Origin: a virus
Virus record (IMG/VR): IMGVR_UViG_3300021598_001798
Location: 1 to 64,000 of that record
DNA: 64,000 nucleotides
Reading direction: 5' to 3' (one strand)
Shown here one piece after another: positions 44,005 through 52,832 of the stretch (position 1 is its first letter; each line of letters starts with the position of its first letter). Made by a program: the position numbers and the translations under genes. Under the pieces are notes generated by a model. That model saw only the letters and a program-made list of their open reading frames with translations. It had not been told where the DNA came from and did not search any database.

Positions 44005-47000
44005 ATGCAGAAACACAGAATTTCCACAAATATAGGTAAAGACCAAAAAGTTGTTGTCGAATTAAAAAACGACTTTGACTTATTGGAAATATTATCCCTT
44101 AAATTCACACAGACGGAGGTATACTCCTCAATGTGTGCGGACTATGGTGTTGTTTGTGGAAGAATCTTTGTAAACAATGGATTCGGTGTTCCAAATGCTA
44201 GAGTTTCTATTTTCATTCCAATATCCGAAGAAGATTCAAACGACCCCGTAATTTCTGAGTTATATCCATTTACCACGGTAGATAGTAAAAATGATGAAGG
44301 ATATAGATATAATCTTTTACCAAGTCGAAAACAACACGGTGGACACGAACCAACCGGTACATTCCCTGACCAAAAAGATATTTTAACGAGAGAAGAGGTT
44401 CTTGAGGTTTATGAAAAATATTACAAATACACTGTAAAAACAAACGATGCTGGTGACTTCATGATTTGGGGTGTTCCTGTAGGGACACAAACAATTCATG
44501 TTGATGTAGATTTATCTGATATTGGGTGTTTTTCACTTAGACCTGACGATTTTATTAGACAAGGTTTAGGTGTTGACAAATTCAAAAATACATATTCGTA
44601 CAAAGCGTCAAATGATTTAGACACTTTACCTCAAATAGTTTCTTTTAATCAAACTATAGAAGTTTATCCTTTTTGGGGTAACGAAGATTTATGTGAAATT
44701 GGATTAACCAGAACTGATTTTGATTTATCAAGTAAAGGGGTTAAAGTAGAGCCAAAAGCGTATCTATTAGGTTCAATATATTCGGATAAAGGTAAAAATA
44801 CAATAAATAAAAATTGTAGACCAAGAGGTGAGATGGGTCGAAAATGTGATTTAACCACATTTGATGCTGTTATTGAAATAATAAGGTTTACACCAAATAA
44901 AGACAGTAGTGGTCGACCAATACTTGAGAGATACGAAATACAAGAAGATATCGAGGACGATGGTTCATTTGTGGTCCCATTACCCATGAACATGGATTTT
45001 GTGTACACAAATGAATTTGGTGAAAATGAAACAACAAATGACCCTAACAAAGGAATACCAACATCGGCTTGTTATAGATTCAGAATATCAGGTAAAAATG
45101 AAACTTTAGGTAGGGTTAGATATGTTGCTAGTTATTTGATACCAAACATTAGGGAGTACAATTCCGACGTTGATGGTTCATATGCGTTTTCATTAAATTG
45201 GGACGACTACCCAACTTCAGCCACAAGTTCATCAGTAATATTCAATCAGACTTATGGAAGTTATTATCCTGAGGATTATTTCTATAGATTTACATATAAC
45301 AAAGTCTACACTGTAACATCTTACATGGGTGGGCATTTTAAAGGTGGTAAAGACAACTTTTTAGGTATAAAAGATATTGCACCAAAAGCGGAAGAAGATT
45401 GCGAATCAAGTGTTGTCACCCCACCAATAAATTATGCGTGGAGAAAGTTTAGTTTTGCAATTCTTTTGGCGATTATTATTAATGCGTTCGAAAGAGTCAT
45501 ATATACCGCCTTTGTTGGTGCTGTTCAAATTATCATTGCTCCATTTCAATTAATTTATGAAAAAGTTAGAATTGGTCCTTGGAATATTTTAGGATGGACT
45601 TTTTATTGGGCACCTTTTGACGGGTGGGATGAATCAATTATTGAACCATTACAAGCATTGGGAACAGTAAGATTAAGTTTAACAATATATCCCGAATGTG
45701 AATCTTGTGATGAAATTCAAGTTTTTACGGAAGATTCGTCGACTGACACCGACCCTTCTAACATATATCAAAAAGTCGCTAGTGGTACCGCGGTTCGAGA
45801 CAAACTTACTTTTTTGGTTAATTGTACAACATACACTTTACCACCACCAACTACTGGCACAACCACCTATACTTGGAGAGATTGTACTAATAACTCAATT
45901 CAATCCCAATCAATACCATTTAGTGGGTCATCAGTTACAGGTGTTTGCGCTAGAGATGGTTCTATGTCCTACGCTGGTGGAGATGGTGTACCCGTGGTAA
46001 CAGGAACCTGTGATTCCACGGTGACAGATATTTTTATATGTGACTATGACCCAACTGAAAGAGAATATTTTTTAAGTGAATCACCCTCAAGTGGTTTAAC
46101 ATCTTATTATTATACGGGTTACACGTATGGACAATCATTATCAACAATTATAAACAATATAATAGTAAATCCTAATAGAAATTATTACATAAGGGTTACT
46201 TCTTATCTAGCTCATTCAGGTGCACAAACGGCCGATATTACAGCATTAAGTGGATTAACAACAGGAAATAGTTATACTTTTCTTTACAGAAACTATACTT
46301 GTGGTTCAACAACAGGTGTTTTAGGTAGAGATTTAGCGTCCGCAAATTCGTGGTTACAATGGAACGACCCAACAATCCCAAAAGATTATGTTTGGTCGGG
46401 ATTCACTTACGAAATATACGATTCAAATTACCCGATAACCGGTTCAACAACAAGCTCGTTTGATTCCACATCTTTACCCGAAGGGTGTTTATCTCAAAAT
46501 ACAATATATGACGATAGTGGTATTGTAAAAATAAGTTACTGTGCAAGCGGTACTACTGCCGATTATAGTGGAACAACGGCAAACCCTGGTACAAATTGTA
46601 ATAATTTAAACTTAATGGTAGTTGGACAAGCAGCAGCTAATGACTTGTCCAAAAACCCTTGTTCGATAAAATGTGACACGAGAAGTGGTTTTTCTGAATT
46701 TAGATTTGGTGTTTACACAGTAATTCCCGCGGCTCATACAGACAATAGAGATGTACAATTTAAATTAATCAGAGAATATGCAAGAAGAAAATTGGTAAAT
46801 AAAGTTTTCTGCGAAGGTATTGCTAATTATTCCTTTTTTGACAACTGGTTAGCGGGTTCTCTTTATATGTTCCCTTTCAAAGCTAGAGTGAGATGGGACA
46901 ATGAAGAAACTTTAGATTTGAACGTCAGAGGGACCAATTACTGTCAAAATTTACTATATTATAAAGTTTCAGAAAAAACATCAAATGACGCAGTAAAAAA

Positions 47001-48129
47001 ATTTTATTACAGGTCCACAAAATGGAACGGCTCGATTTTCCAAAAAACGGCATCAGGTTCTGAATTCAGTACCCTAAGACACCCAACAACAATAATGGAT
47101 TTAGGTCCAAGAGATGAATTTATTAAAGAAATTTGTGTAGACCCAACATTAGACCCAAATTGCTCTATTGTTAGAAGTATAGGTTCAACATCGTATCAAA
47201 ATTTTAAAGAAATGTTGGGTCTTTACATTAATTACAGACTTGACACAAACGCCAATTATAATTATAAAGATTTTTTCTCTAATAATGGATACACTTCATA
47301 CTACCCGTTTAACACTAATAAAGAAATATTAAATGGTGACGTTTTACAATTAATATCAATTAACAATGAAGCCGGTATTGAGGAATTTGATTTACAAAAT
47401 AGATATTATGGTCAATACAGTCCTGTAATTCTTGACCCTGATGATTATGTTCAATTATTTAAATCACAATCCGGAACAACGAATGGACCAATGCCGATAA
47501 ATTTTGTTTTAGACGATGACGGTTATAGGGTTAGAGTTTGTCTAAATGAACCAGGTAGGTTAACAGAATCGTCACAAATTGTTCCATTTTTTTATTGGGA
47601 TAAGGACGGACAAGGTTTTGGTGAAGGATATGGACAATCTTGGGATTATGCCACTGTTGTTTCTCAGAGATTACAAGGAATGACGTATAATTATGCGTTT
47701 ACGGGTGATTCAACATATAATTATGTTTTATTTCCGATGACAAAAACATATTCGGGAGATACATTCACAATCGCAGGTGCTGATGTTAACGATGGTTCGT
47801 TTGATGTTGAAGATACAAACGACGTGCATCTAAACTACAACAATCAAGAGGAAGGGTTTACTGTTTTACATATAACATCAGGAACCACTTTATCACCGGA
47901 TGCTGGTACTTTGTGGATTAGAGTTGGAGAGGTGGGGGGATGGGCTTCAAAACCGTGGAATAATGATGTTGATTTTATATTAAAACCAACACAAGTAAAT
48001 TATACTGGTAATAAACAAATATTATCAACACCATTCTTATTTTATTTTGGATTAAGACCAGGCGCAACTGCGGTTGATAAATTTATAAAATTATTTGGAC
48101 CAAAAGGTGCGTTCCCATCTCAAGAATAA
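44005..48129 (+). CDS. Large baseplate wedge protein (gp7-like position) with hydrophobic segment
   Basis: The 1374-residue protein follows the gp6-like gene, where T4 encodes gp7. The N-terminus (MQKHRISTNIGKDQKVVVEL) leads into a transthyretin/carboxypeptidase-regulatory-like segment (VCGRIFVNNGFGVPNARVSI, then DFMIWGVPVGTQTIHVDVDL). A hydrophobic stretch at about residues 480-530 (FSFAILLAIIINAFERVIYT, AVQIIIAPFQLIYEKV) looks like one or two membrane-capable helices, unusual for a tail protein. A Cys/Thr-rich region spans 565-900 (YPECESCDEIQVF, GTTTYTWRDCTNN), followed by a conserved core (CEGIANYSFFDNWLAGSLYM, FKARVRWDNEETL). Its TAA overlaps the next ATG. The exact T4 counterpart is not certain. 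Confidence 0.6.
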   Translation: MQKHRISTNIGKDQKVVVELKNDFDLLEILSLKFTQTEVYSSMCADYGVVCGRIFVNNGFGVPNARVSIFIPISEEDSNDPVISELYPFTTVDSKNDEGYRYNLLPSRKQHGGHEPTGTFPDQKDILTREEVLEVYEKYYKYTVKTNDAGDFMIWGVPVGTQTIHVDVDLSDIGCFSLRPDDFIRQGLGVDKFKNTYSYKASNDLDTLPQIVSFNQTIEVYPFWGNEDLCEIGLTRTDFDLSSKGVKVEPKAYLLGSIYSDKGKNTINKNCRPRGEMGRKCDLTTFDAVIEIIRFTPNKDSSGRPILERYEIQEDIEDDGSFVVPLPMNMDFVYTNEFGENETTNDPNKGIPTSACYRFRISGKNETLGRVRYVASYLIPNIREYNSDVDGSYAFSLNWDDYPTSATSSSVIFNQTYGSYYPEDYFYRFTYNKVYTVTSYMGGHFKGGKDNFLGIKDIAPKAEEDCESSVVTPPINYAWRKFSFAILLAIIINAFERVIYTAFVGAVQIIIAPFQLIYEKVRIGPWNILGWTFYWAPFDGWDESIIEPLQALGTVRLSLTIYPECESCDEIQVFTEDSSTDTDPSNIYQKVASGTAVRDKLTFLVNCTTYTLPPPTTGTTTYTWRDCTNNSIQSQSIPFSGSSVTGVCARDGSMSYAGGDGVPVVTGTCDSTVTDIFICDYDPTEREYFLSESPSSGLTSYYYTGYTYGQSLSTIINNIIVNPNRNYYIRVTSYLAHSGAQTADITALSGLTTGNSYTFLYRNYTCGSTTGVLGRDLASANSWLQWNDPTIPKDYVWSGFTYEIYDSNYPITGSTTSSFDSTSLPEGCLSQNTIYDDSGIVKISYCASGTTADYSGTTANPGTNCNNLNLMVVGQAAANDLSKNPCSIKCDTRSGFSEFRFGVYTVIPAAHTDNRDVQFKLIREYARRKLVNKVFCEGIANYSFFDNWLAGSLYMFPFKARVRWDNEETLDLNVRGTNYCQNLLYYKVSEKTSNDAVKKFYYRSTKWNGSIFQKTASGSEFSTLRHPTTIMDLGPRDEFIKEICVDPTLDPNCSIVRSIGSTSYQNFKEMLGLYINYRLDTNANYNYKDFFSNNGYTSYYPFNTNKEILNGDVLQLISINNEAGIEEFDLQNRYYGQYSPVILDPDDYVQLFKSQSGTTNGPMPINFVLDDDGYRVRVCLNEPGRLTESSQIVPFFYWDKDGQGFGEGYGQSWDYATVVSQRLQGMTYNYAFTGDSTYNYVLFPMTKTYSGDTFTIAGADVNDGSFDVEDTNDVHLNYNNQEEGFTVLHITSGTTLSPDAGTLWIRVGEVGGWASKPWNNDVDFILKPTQVNYTGNKQILSTPFLFYFGLRPGATAVDKFIKLFGPKGAFPSQE

Positions 48130-49889
48130 TGGATAAAAAAAGGATTATATTACCATCTAAAAAATTTTTTGGTTCAATCAATGAAGACCAAACAATTCGT
48201 GTTGGGTTAGAGGAAACTGAGAATCTTTTAAGAGAAGGTGACAGAACAATTATTCTAAGTAACGCGGAGCTCTTTAATAAAGAAAGGAACGAAAGTAATA
48301 GCTATAAAATTCATGGTAAACTAAAAATGGTTTTTAGAAATCTTTATAGTGGTTCATCTGAATATAATCCATTATTAAAAAGACTGTATTTGGTTGGTGA
48401 CGGTGGTAATAATGATTTTACAGGTTTCATACCCTACCAAGAATTTGCTTTTTTAAGAAAAGATGTGGTAAGACAAATAAACACTATACAAACTATTTCA
48501 TCATTAACAACGTACAGTCCCATTTTTGCTTATTCAGGAGAAACTGAACACACCTCAATATCGTCCATACAAGCACCATATCACAATTGGAACATATACC
48601 TTTCATATGTTTATGGTCAAGACAGTGCTTATCCGATGAAATATTCATTAAGTGGTGGAACTTATTTTAGTTTTACATCAGGCGATGGAATACCTTTTAG
48701 GGTTGAAAGCAATGGTAACACATACAAGTTAACAAGTCCTGTAGAACACGGAATGTTATCGGGTGAATTTATTACACTAAGCGGAGGTAGTTTTAATAAC
48801 GCGGTAAATGTCACGGGTAAAACATTCACAATTATAAGTGTTGGTGACTCAATATATAATTCTGAAAAATATGTTTTAGAAATATCTAAATCCGAATTAC
48901 CCTCTGGTTCAACACTTTCAACAGTTGTTTTTGGTAAACGATGTCTTGACAGAAATGACATAACAGGTTCCACATCTAATTATTACGTTCACAAACACAA
49001 AACACTAACAGAAAGGGAAGATTATATATTAGACAAAATTGGATTTGAGTCATCTATTTGGGAAAACGAAAGAAAATTACTTTTAGAAAATAGTGCTGGT
49101 GTTTCTGATGTTTTGGTTGAAAGGAATATGATGGAATCATTAATTTATGATTTCAAAGAACCATTTGTTCTTACGGGATTAACTAATAATTTAGGTTATT
49201 TACCAACTGAAGTTTATGTAAGTACCATTTTGGCCAATAGAAACGGTTATTTTGAATACCCACCTAAAGTTGGTTGGAAATTCAATTTTCATGATACATG
49301 GGTTGACGAACATTTTAATGGTACAGGAACTACTGAAACGTCCATATTAACAAGTGGTTTCTCGAGAACGATTAGTGCAACAACCTATAATTTTACAACA
49401 GGTGTAGATTTACCTGTTGGTACAGTTTTACATGGTGCCTTTGTTGAATACAATCGTTCAGAATTAAAAGAAAGAATTATAAGTGAATCATATCACAGAT
49501 TCTCTAATCCTTTATTTGTTTTTGATTATGGACAAACGGGTACAACTGTAACCTTTTCAGGTGGTTCAATGACAAACATGTATGGTCTTTATTATCAACC
49601 ACACCATAGAGTAAAACTAAGACAATTGTCACCATATATTGAAACTTCAACAACAAATCAAGTATACGGATTACCACAGAATTCAAAATATTTTGAAGAC
49701 GAGGCGTTATGGAAATGGAGAGATTTATACGACCATGGATTTATTGACCCTGATGGTTTCGGTACCAACTTTCCTTTTATTAATAATATACATTATGTAA
49801 AAAGTGATATTGATTTTTATTTACGAAACGAAAATATCTACAGGAATAAACAAGATAAAGTTAAGAACGTAAACAAGTTTAAATGTTAA
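48129..49889 (+). CDS. Baseplate/tail structural protein
   Basis: The 586-residue protein starts MDKKRIILPSKKFFGSINED. It is beta-rich with Gly/Ser/Thr (GMLSGEFITLSGGSFNNAVN) and has a C-terminal region rich in Tyr and Trp (YPPKVGWKFNFHDTWVDEHF, FEDEALWKWRDLYDHGFIDP). No enzyme motif is visible. By position after the gp7-like gene it may correspond to gp8 of T4, but I cannot support this from sequence. It is joined to its upstream neighbour by a TAATG overlap and lies 1 nt before the next start. Confidence 0.55.
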   Translation: MDKKRIILPSKKFFGSINEDQTIRVGLEETENLLREGDRTIILSNAELFNKERNESNSYKIHGKLKMVFRNLYSGSSEYNPLLKRLYLVGDGGNNDFTGFIPYQEFAFLRKDVVRQINTIQTISSLTTYSPIFAYSGETEHTSISSIQAPYHNWNIYLSYVYGQDSAYPMKYSLSGGTYFSFTSGDGIPFRVESNGNTYKLTSPVEHGMLSGEFITLSGGSFNNAVNVTGKTFTIISVGDSIYNSEKYVLEISKSELPSGSTLSTVVFGKRCLDRNDITGSTSNYYVHKHKTLTEREDYILDKIGFESSIWENERKLLLENSAGVSDVLVERNMMESLIYDFKEPFVLTGLTNNLGYLPTEVYVSTILANRNGYFEYPPKVGWKFNFHDTWVDEHFNGTGTTETSILTSGFSRTISATTYNFTTGVDLPVGTVLHGAFVEYNRSELKERIISESYHRFSNPLFVFDYGQTGTTVTFSGGSMTNMYGLYYQPHHRVKLRQLSPYIETSTTNQVYGLPQNSKYFEDEALWKWRDLYDHGFIDPDGFGTNFPFINNIHYVKSDIDFYLRNENIYRNKQDKVKNVNKFKC

Positions 49890-49890
49890 T

Positions 49891-50724
49891 ATGAAAATTC
49901 TTGCTAAAAATAATGACCAAACAATTATAATTCCATCAAACCAAATGTTTAAAACAGATTTGGGTTGGACTGATAATGCTGAGCAGATGGAGCAAGAGAT
50001 TTTATATGAAATCATCAACCCAACTGAAAATTATGAAACTGTAAGATACATACATACCGCATATGACCAAGTTTCACCGGTAACTGATAATACTTTTAAC
50101 CAAACGGACATATGGTATAATTTTTATTTTTTGAATAGTTTTGGTAATTACTCACAAAATTATGAAGACGTTGGAATAACAATGGAAGAAAATTCTAAAA
50201 TGTTAAAACAGTCAACAGAAAGTTTTTTCAGATTAGAGTTTTACAAAACTAATAATGACGCATCACCAAATCAAACGAATAGAAGATTGGTTTTTGCAAA
50301 GAATTTATCACTCCCTCTTGGTGAAAGAATATATTATACAGGCACACCGTCGGGAGCTACGTTACCTCTAAACGATTTTGTTTATGTCCCTGTTTTCACT
50401 GGTTCAAACTACAGAAATACGGAAAATATGTACTTTTTTTGGTTTGCGGATGATTCACCATTTGATGAAACAAATATTACGGGAAATACATTTTATATGA
50501 CCGCCAAGTACTATAATGCAAAAGACGGAAGTGTTATTGATTTTGTAAATAAATCAAAAAATGTAAATGCAACAACACCGTATGCTGAAGAAGAAGATGT
50601 CTACTATAAAGTAATTATAGATAGAACAAATTATTCATACATAGTTTATGCGTATAATGGTTCATTAGGTACAAGAAAAGGAATAGTAACCGCACCAATA
50701 AATTTTTATGAAAGAAAACAATAA
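49891..50724 (+). CDS. Tail structural protein, unknown role
   Basis: The 277-residue protein begins MKILAKNNDQTIIIPSNQMF, a start related in style to the preceding protein (K-x-I-I-I/L-P-S). It is rich in Asn, Thr and aromatic residues, with a beta-type sequence (YFFWFADDSPFDETNITGNT, YYKVIIDRTNYSYIVYAYNG). It is coupled on both sides (1-nt gap and TAATG overlap), so it is part of the same baseplate subassembly operon. No domain is recognised. Confidence 0.5.
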   Translation: MKILAKNNDQTIIIPSNQMFKTDLGWTDNAEQMEQEILYEIINPTENYETVRYIHTAYDQVSPVTDNTFNQTDIWYNFYFLNSFGNYSQNYEDVGITMEENSKMLKQSTESFFRLEFYKTNNDASPNQTNRRLVFAKNLSLPLGERIYYTGTPSGATLPLNDFVYVPVFTGSNYRNTENMYFFWFADDSPFDETNITGNTFYMTAKYYNAKDGSVIDFVNKSKNVNATTPYAEEEDVYYKVIIDRTNYSYIVYAYNGSLGTRKGIVTAPINFYERKQ

Positions 50725-51890
50725 TGGATATTAAATCACCAACAAAATACGAAATACTTAGGAAAAATATTCCTAATGTTAAATTGTATTCAAACGATGG
50801 TCCATATTGGTACAATAGTTTGGGTAGTTTAATATCGTGGTCGGAGTCTCAATATCTTGACCCTTTAGATGGTTTTATAGTGTATAACGTCACTGGTGGT
50901 ACTGTTAGTAATGGATACTACATGTGGACGGGAACCACCATACCAACCAACTCTTACGGAGACGCTGGTTGTGATTTAACTTTAGAACTATATGGTTGGA
51001 ACAATATTACAAAAGGGGAGGCGTATGGTGAACACATGTTACCGATATTTTTAGAAACACACGTTGACGAAATGGGTGTAATGGTTGGTTTTGATGGGGA
51101 ACTTGAACAAGTTGAACAAATTTGTAACTTTTCTTATACTCAGACCGGTAACACAGTTCAGGTTTACAATACGGTGGACACGAGTAAAGTTTCTGAAATA
51201 CATTTTATCGATTTTACTGTCAGTTGGGGAGACGGGACTACAAGTATTCTATCAACAACTGGAATTACCGCAACAAAAACATATTCATCCACCGGCGAAA
51301 CAACCATATCAATTTCAATCAACACACCATGGAGTCAGTTTGAAACTAAAAAGAAAGTACAAGTACCTTCAAATACCACTGTCTCTAACCCATTAGGGAC
51401 ATTCTCCGGGTTCACAATACCATACACCAACATATCGGGTCAAAGTCAAAATTATCTAAACGATTTAGACTATAATGGAACCAACACAGGTTATACCACA
51501 TTTACATATGCTGCAATTGGTAAAAGTAAAATTAGCGAATTAAAATTATACGGTTCAAATACATACTCAGGTGTAACTACAGGAGTAACAAATGGTGTGG
51601 CTTACAGTGCATACACAATTGATAATTTGTATTATCAAGATTTTGAGGATGGAATCACTACAATTACTGGTACAACATCAGGATTTACAAAAGAAGAAGT
51701 CATCAATAAGGTTATTACAAGAAATGAACATTTCTTAGGATTTATTGATGAACCAGTAATCTATTCTGACATTTTTGTTGAAAGAGGAAAACAAGGTGTA
51801 ATGGAAAAAACATTACGATTATCTGAAATTGACAACACAGGTGAATTATCAATTTATGGAAACGGATATTTTAATATTAGAAAACAATAA
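50724..51890 (+). CDS. Tail structural protein with PKD-like domain
   Basis: The 388-residue protein has an N-terminal part of virion type (MDIKSPTKYEILRKNIPNVK) followed by a PKD-like Ig fold at about residues 155-215. That region has IHFIDFTVSWGDGTTSILST, containing the WGDGT signature, then TKTYSSTGETTISISI. The C-terminus (FLGFIDEPVIYSDIFVERGK, LSEIDNTGELSIYGNGYF) looks like an assembly segment. The PKD domain may mediate surface contacts. It is coupled to the preceding gene by TAATG. Confidence 0.6.
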   Translation: MDIKSPTKYEILRKNIPNVKLYSNDGPYWYNSLGSLISWSESQYLDPLDGFIVYNVTGGTVSNGYYMWTGTTIPTNSYGDAGCDLTLELYGWNNITKGEAYGEHMLPIFLETHVDEMGVMVGFDGELEQVEQICNFSYTQTGNTVQVYNTVDTSKVSEIHFIDFTVSWGDGTTSILSTTGITATKTYSSTGETTISISINTPWSQFETKKKVQVPSNTTVSNPLGTFSGFTIPYTNISGQSQNYLNDLDYNGTNTGYTTFTYAAIGKSKISELKLYGSNTYSGVTTGVTNGVAYSAYTIDNLYYQDFEDGITTITGTTSGFTKEEVINKVITRNEHFLGFIDEPVIYSDIFVERGKQGVMEKTLRLSEIDNTGELSIYGNGYFNIRKQ

Positions 51891-51896
51891 TTTTCA

Positions 51897-51904
51897 TATT
51901 TATT
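51897..51904 (+). promoter_or_regulatory. Putative late promoter octamer TATTTATT
   Basis: TATTTATT lies 10 nt before the ATG at 51915. Confidence 0.45.
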
Positions 51905-51914
51905 ATAAAAAAAC

Positions 51915-52832
51915 ATGGCAGTAGGTAGTTACGGTATAATTAGACCATCAGATGTGTCACCCGAAGACGTTGAAATTTATTTTCATTACGTTGCGGATAG
52001 AAATAGCACTTCGACTGTTACTCTTAAGAAATTAAGTTCAGCTGAAGTATTAACCCCTGTTTATCATAATTCGAACACCACGGATGATACTTCAGCACCT
52101 AATGTTGAAATCTTAGGTGGATTGTACAACTTAAAATTAACCGCATCCGATTTTGCGGATTTAGGTGTATACACACTCCATATAAGACCAAAACAAATAA
52201 GAACTTCAATTACTGATTGTGGAATTTTAGCGTCTCTACCTTCAGTTAGAGGATTGGTCATTGACTTATCCAATGTTCCTGCTGATGATAGAAATAAATT
52301 TACACCACAAGGACTTGTTGGATATAGAATTGAGTACATTAATTCATCTGACAATAAAAAAATTCCAAATTTTTATAGAATCGTAACATCTTCGTTCTAC
52401 TGTACACCAATTGTTTCAAATTTAACAAGTACATCACAAAAAGCTATCAGATATCAGTATAGTGAACAGGCAACCAATTTGATGTTTTTAACAGTAACAC
52501 CATCTTCAGCACCAACAAATAAACCAAATACGGTTCCATTTATTGGTGTACCATCACAAAAAATCATATTAACAAACACATATTTAAATCCCACCACAAT
52601 TGAGGTAGAAATGGTTGAACATGATGCTTCAACATTGGCACATGCTCTTTATGGTAATCAAAGTAAAGCGGTTTCACAAGGTATCTATACCATCTATGAC
52701 AATAATAATAACATCTATAGACAATACAATCTTTACGAAGTTAAAGACGAATTTAATGAAACATTATATGAGATTCGTGAAGAAAGAAATGACGTAGACG
52801 AAACCTTAAACTTTGATACTATAACAGAATAA
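51915..52832 (+). CDS. Tail structural protein, unknown role
   Basis: The 305-residue protein (MAVGSYGIIRPSDVSPEDVE) is beta-rich in its first two thirds (YNLKLTASDFADLGVYTLHI, DCGILASLPSVRGLVIDLSN), with a helical acidic C-terminus (YRQYNLYEVKDEFNETLYEI). Its clean single-domain start and TAATG coupling to the large downstream gene suggest a connector for distal fibre or wedge proteins; this is inferred. Confidence 0.55.
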   Translation: MAVGSYGIIRPSDVSPEDVEIYFHYVADRNSTSTVTLKKLSSAEVLTPVYHNSNTTDDTSAPNVEILGGLYNLKLTASDFADLGVYTLHIRPKQIRTSITDCGILASLPSVRGLVIDLSNVPADDRNKFTPQGLVGYRIEYINSSDNKKIPNFYRIVTSSFYCTPIVSNLTSTSQKAIRYQYSEQATNLMFLTVTPSSAPTNKPNTVPFIGVPSQKIILTNTYLNPTTIEVEMVEHDASTLAHALYGNQSKAVSQGIYTIYDNNNNIYRQYNLYEVKDEFNETLYEIREERNDVDETLNFDTITE

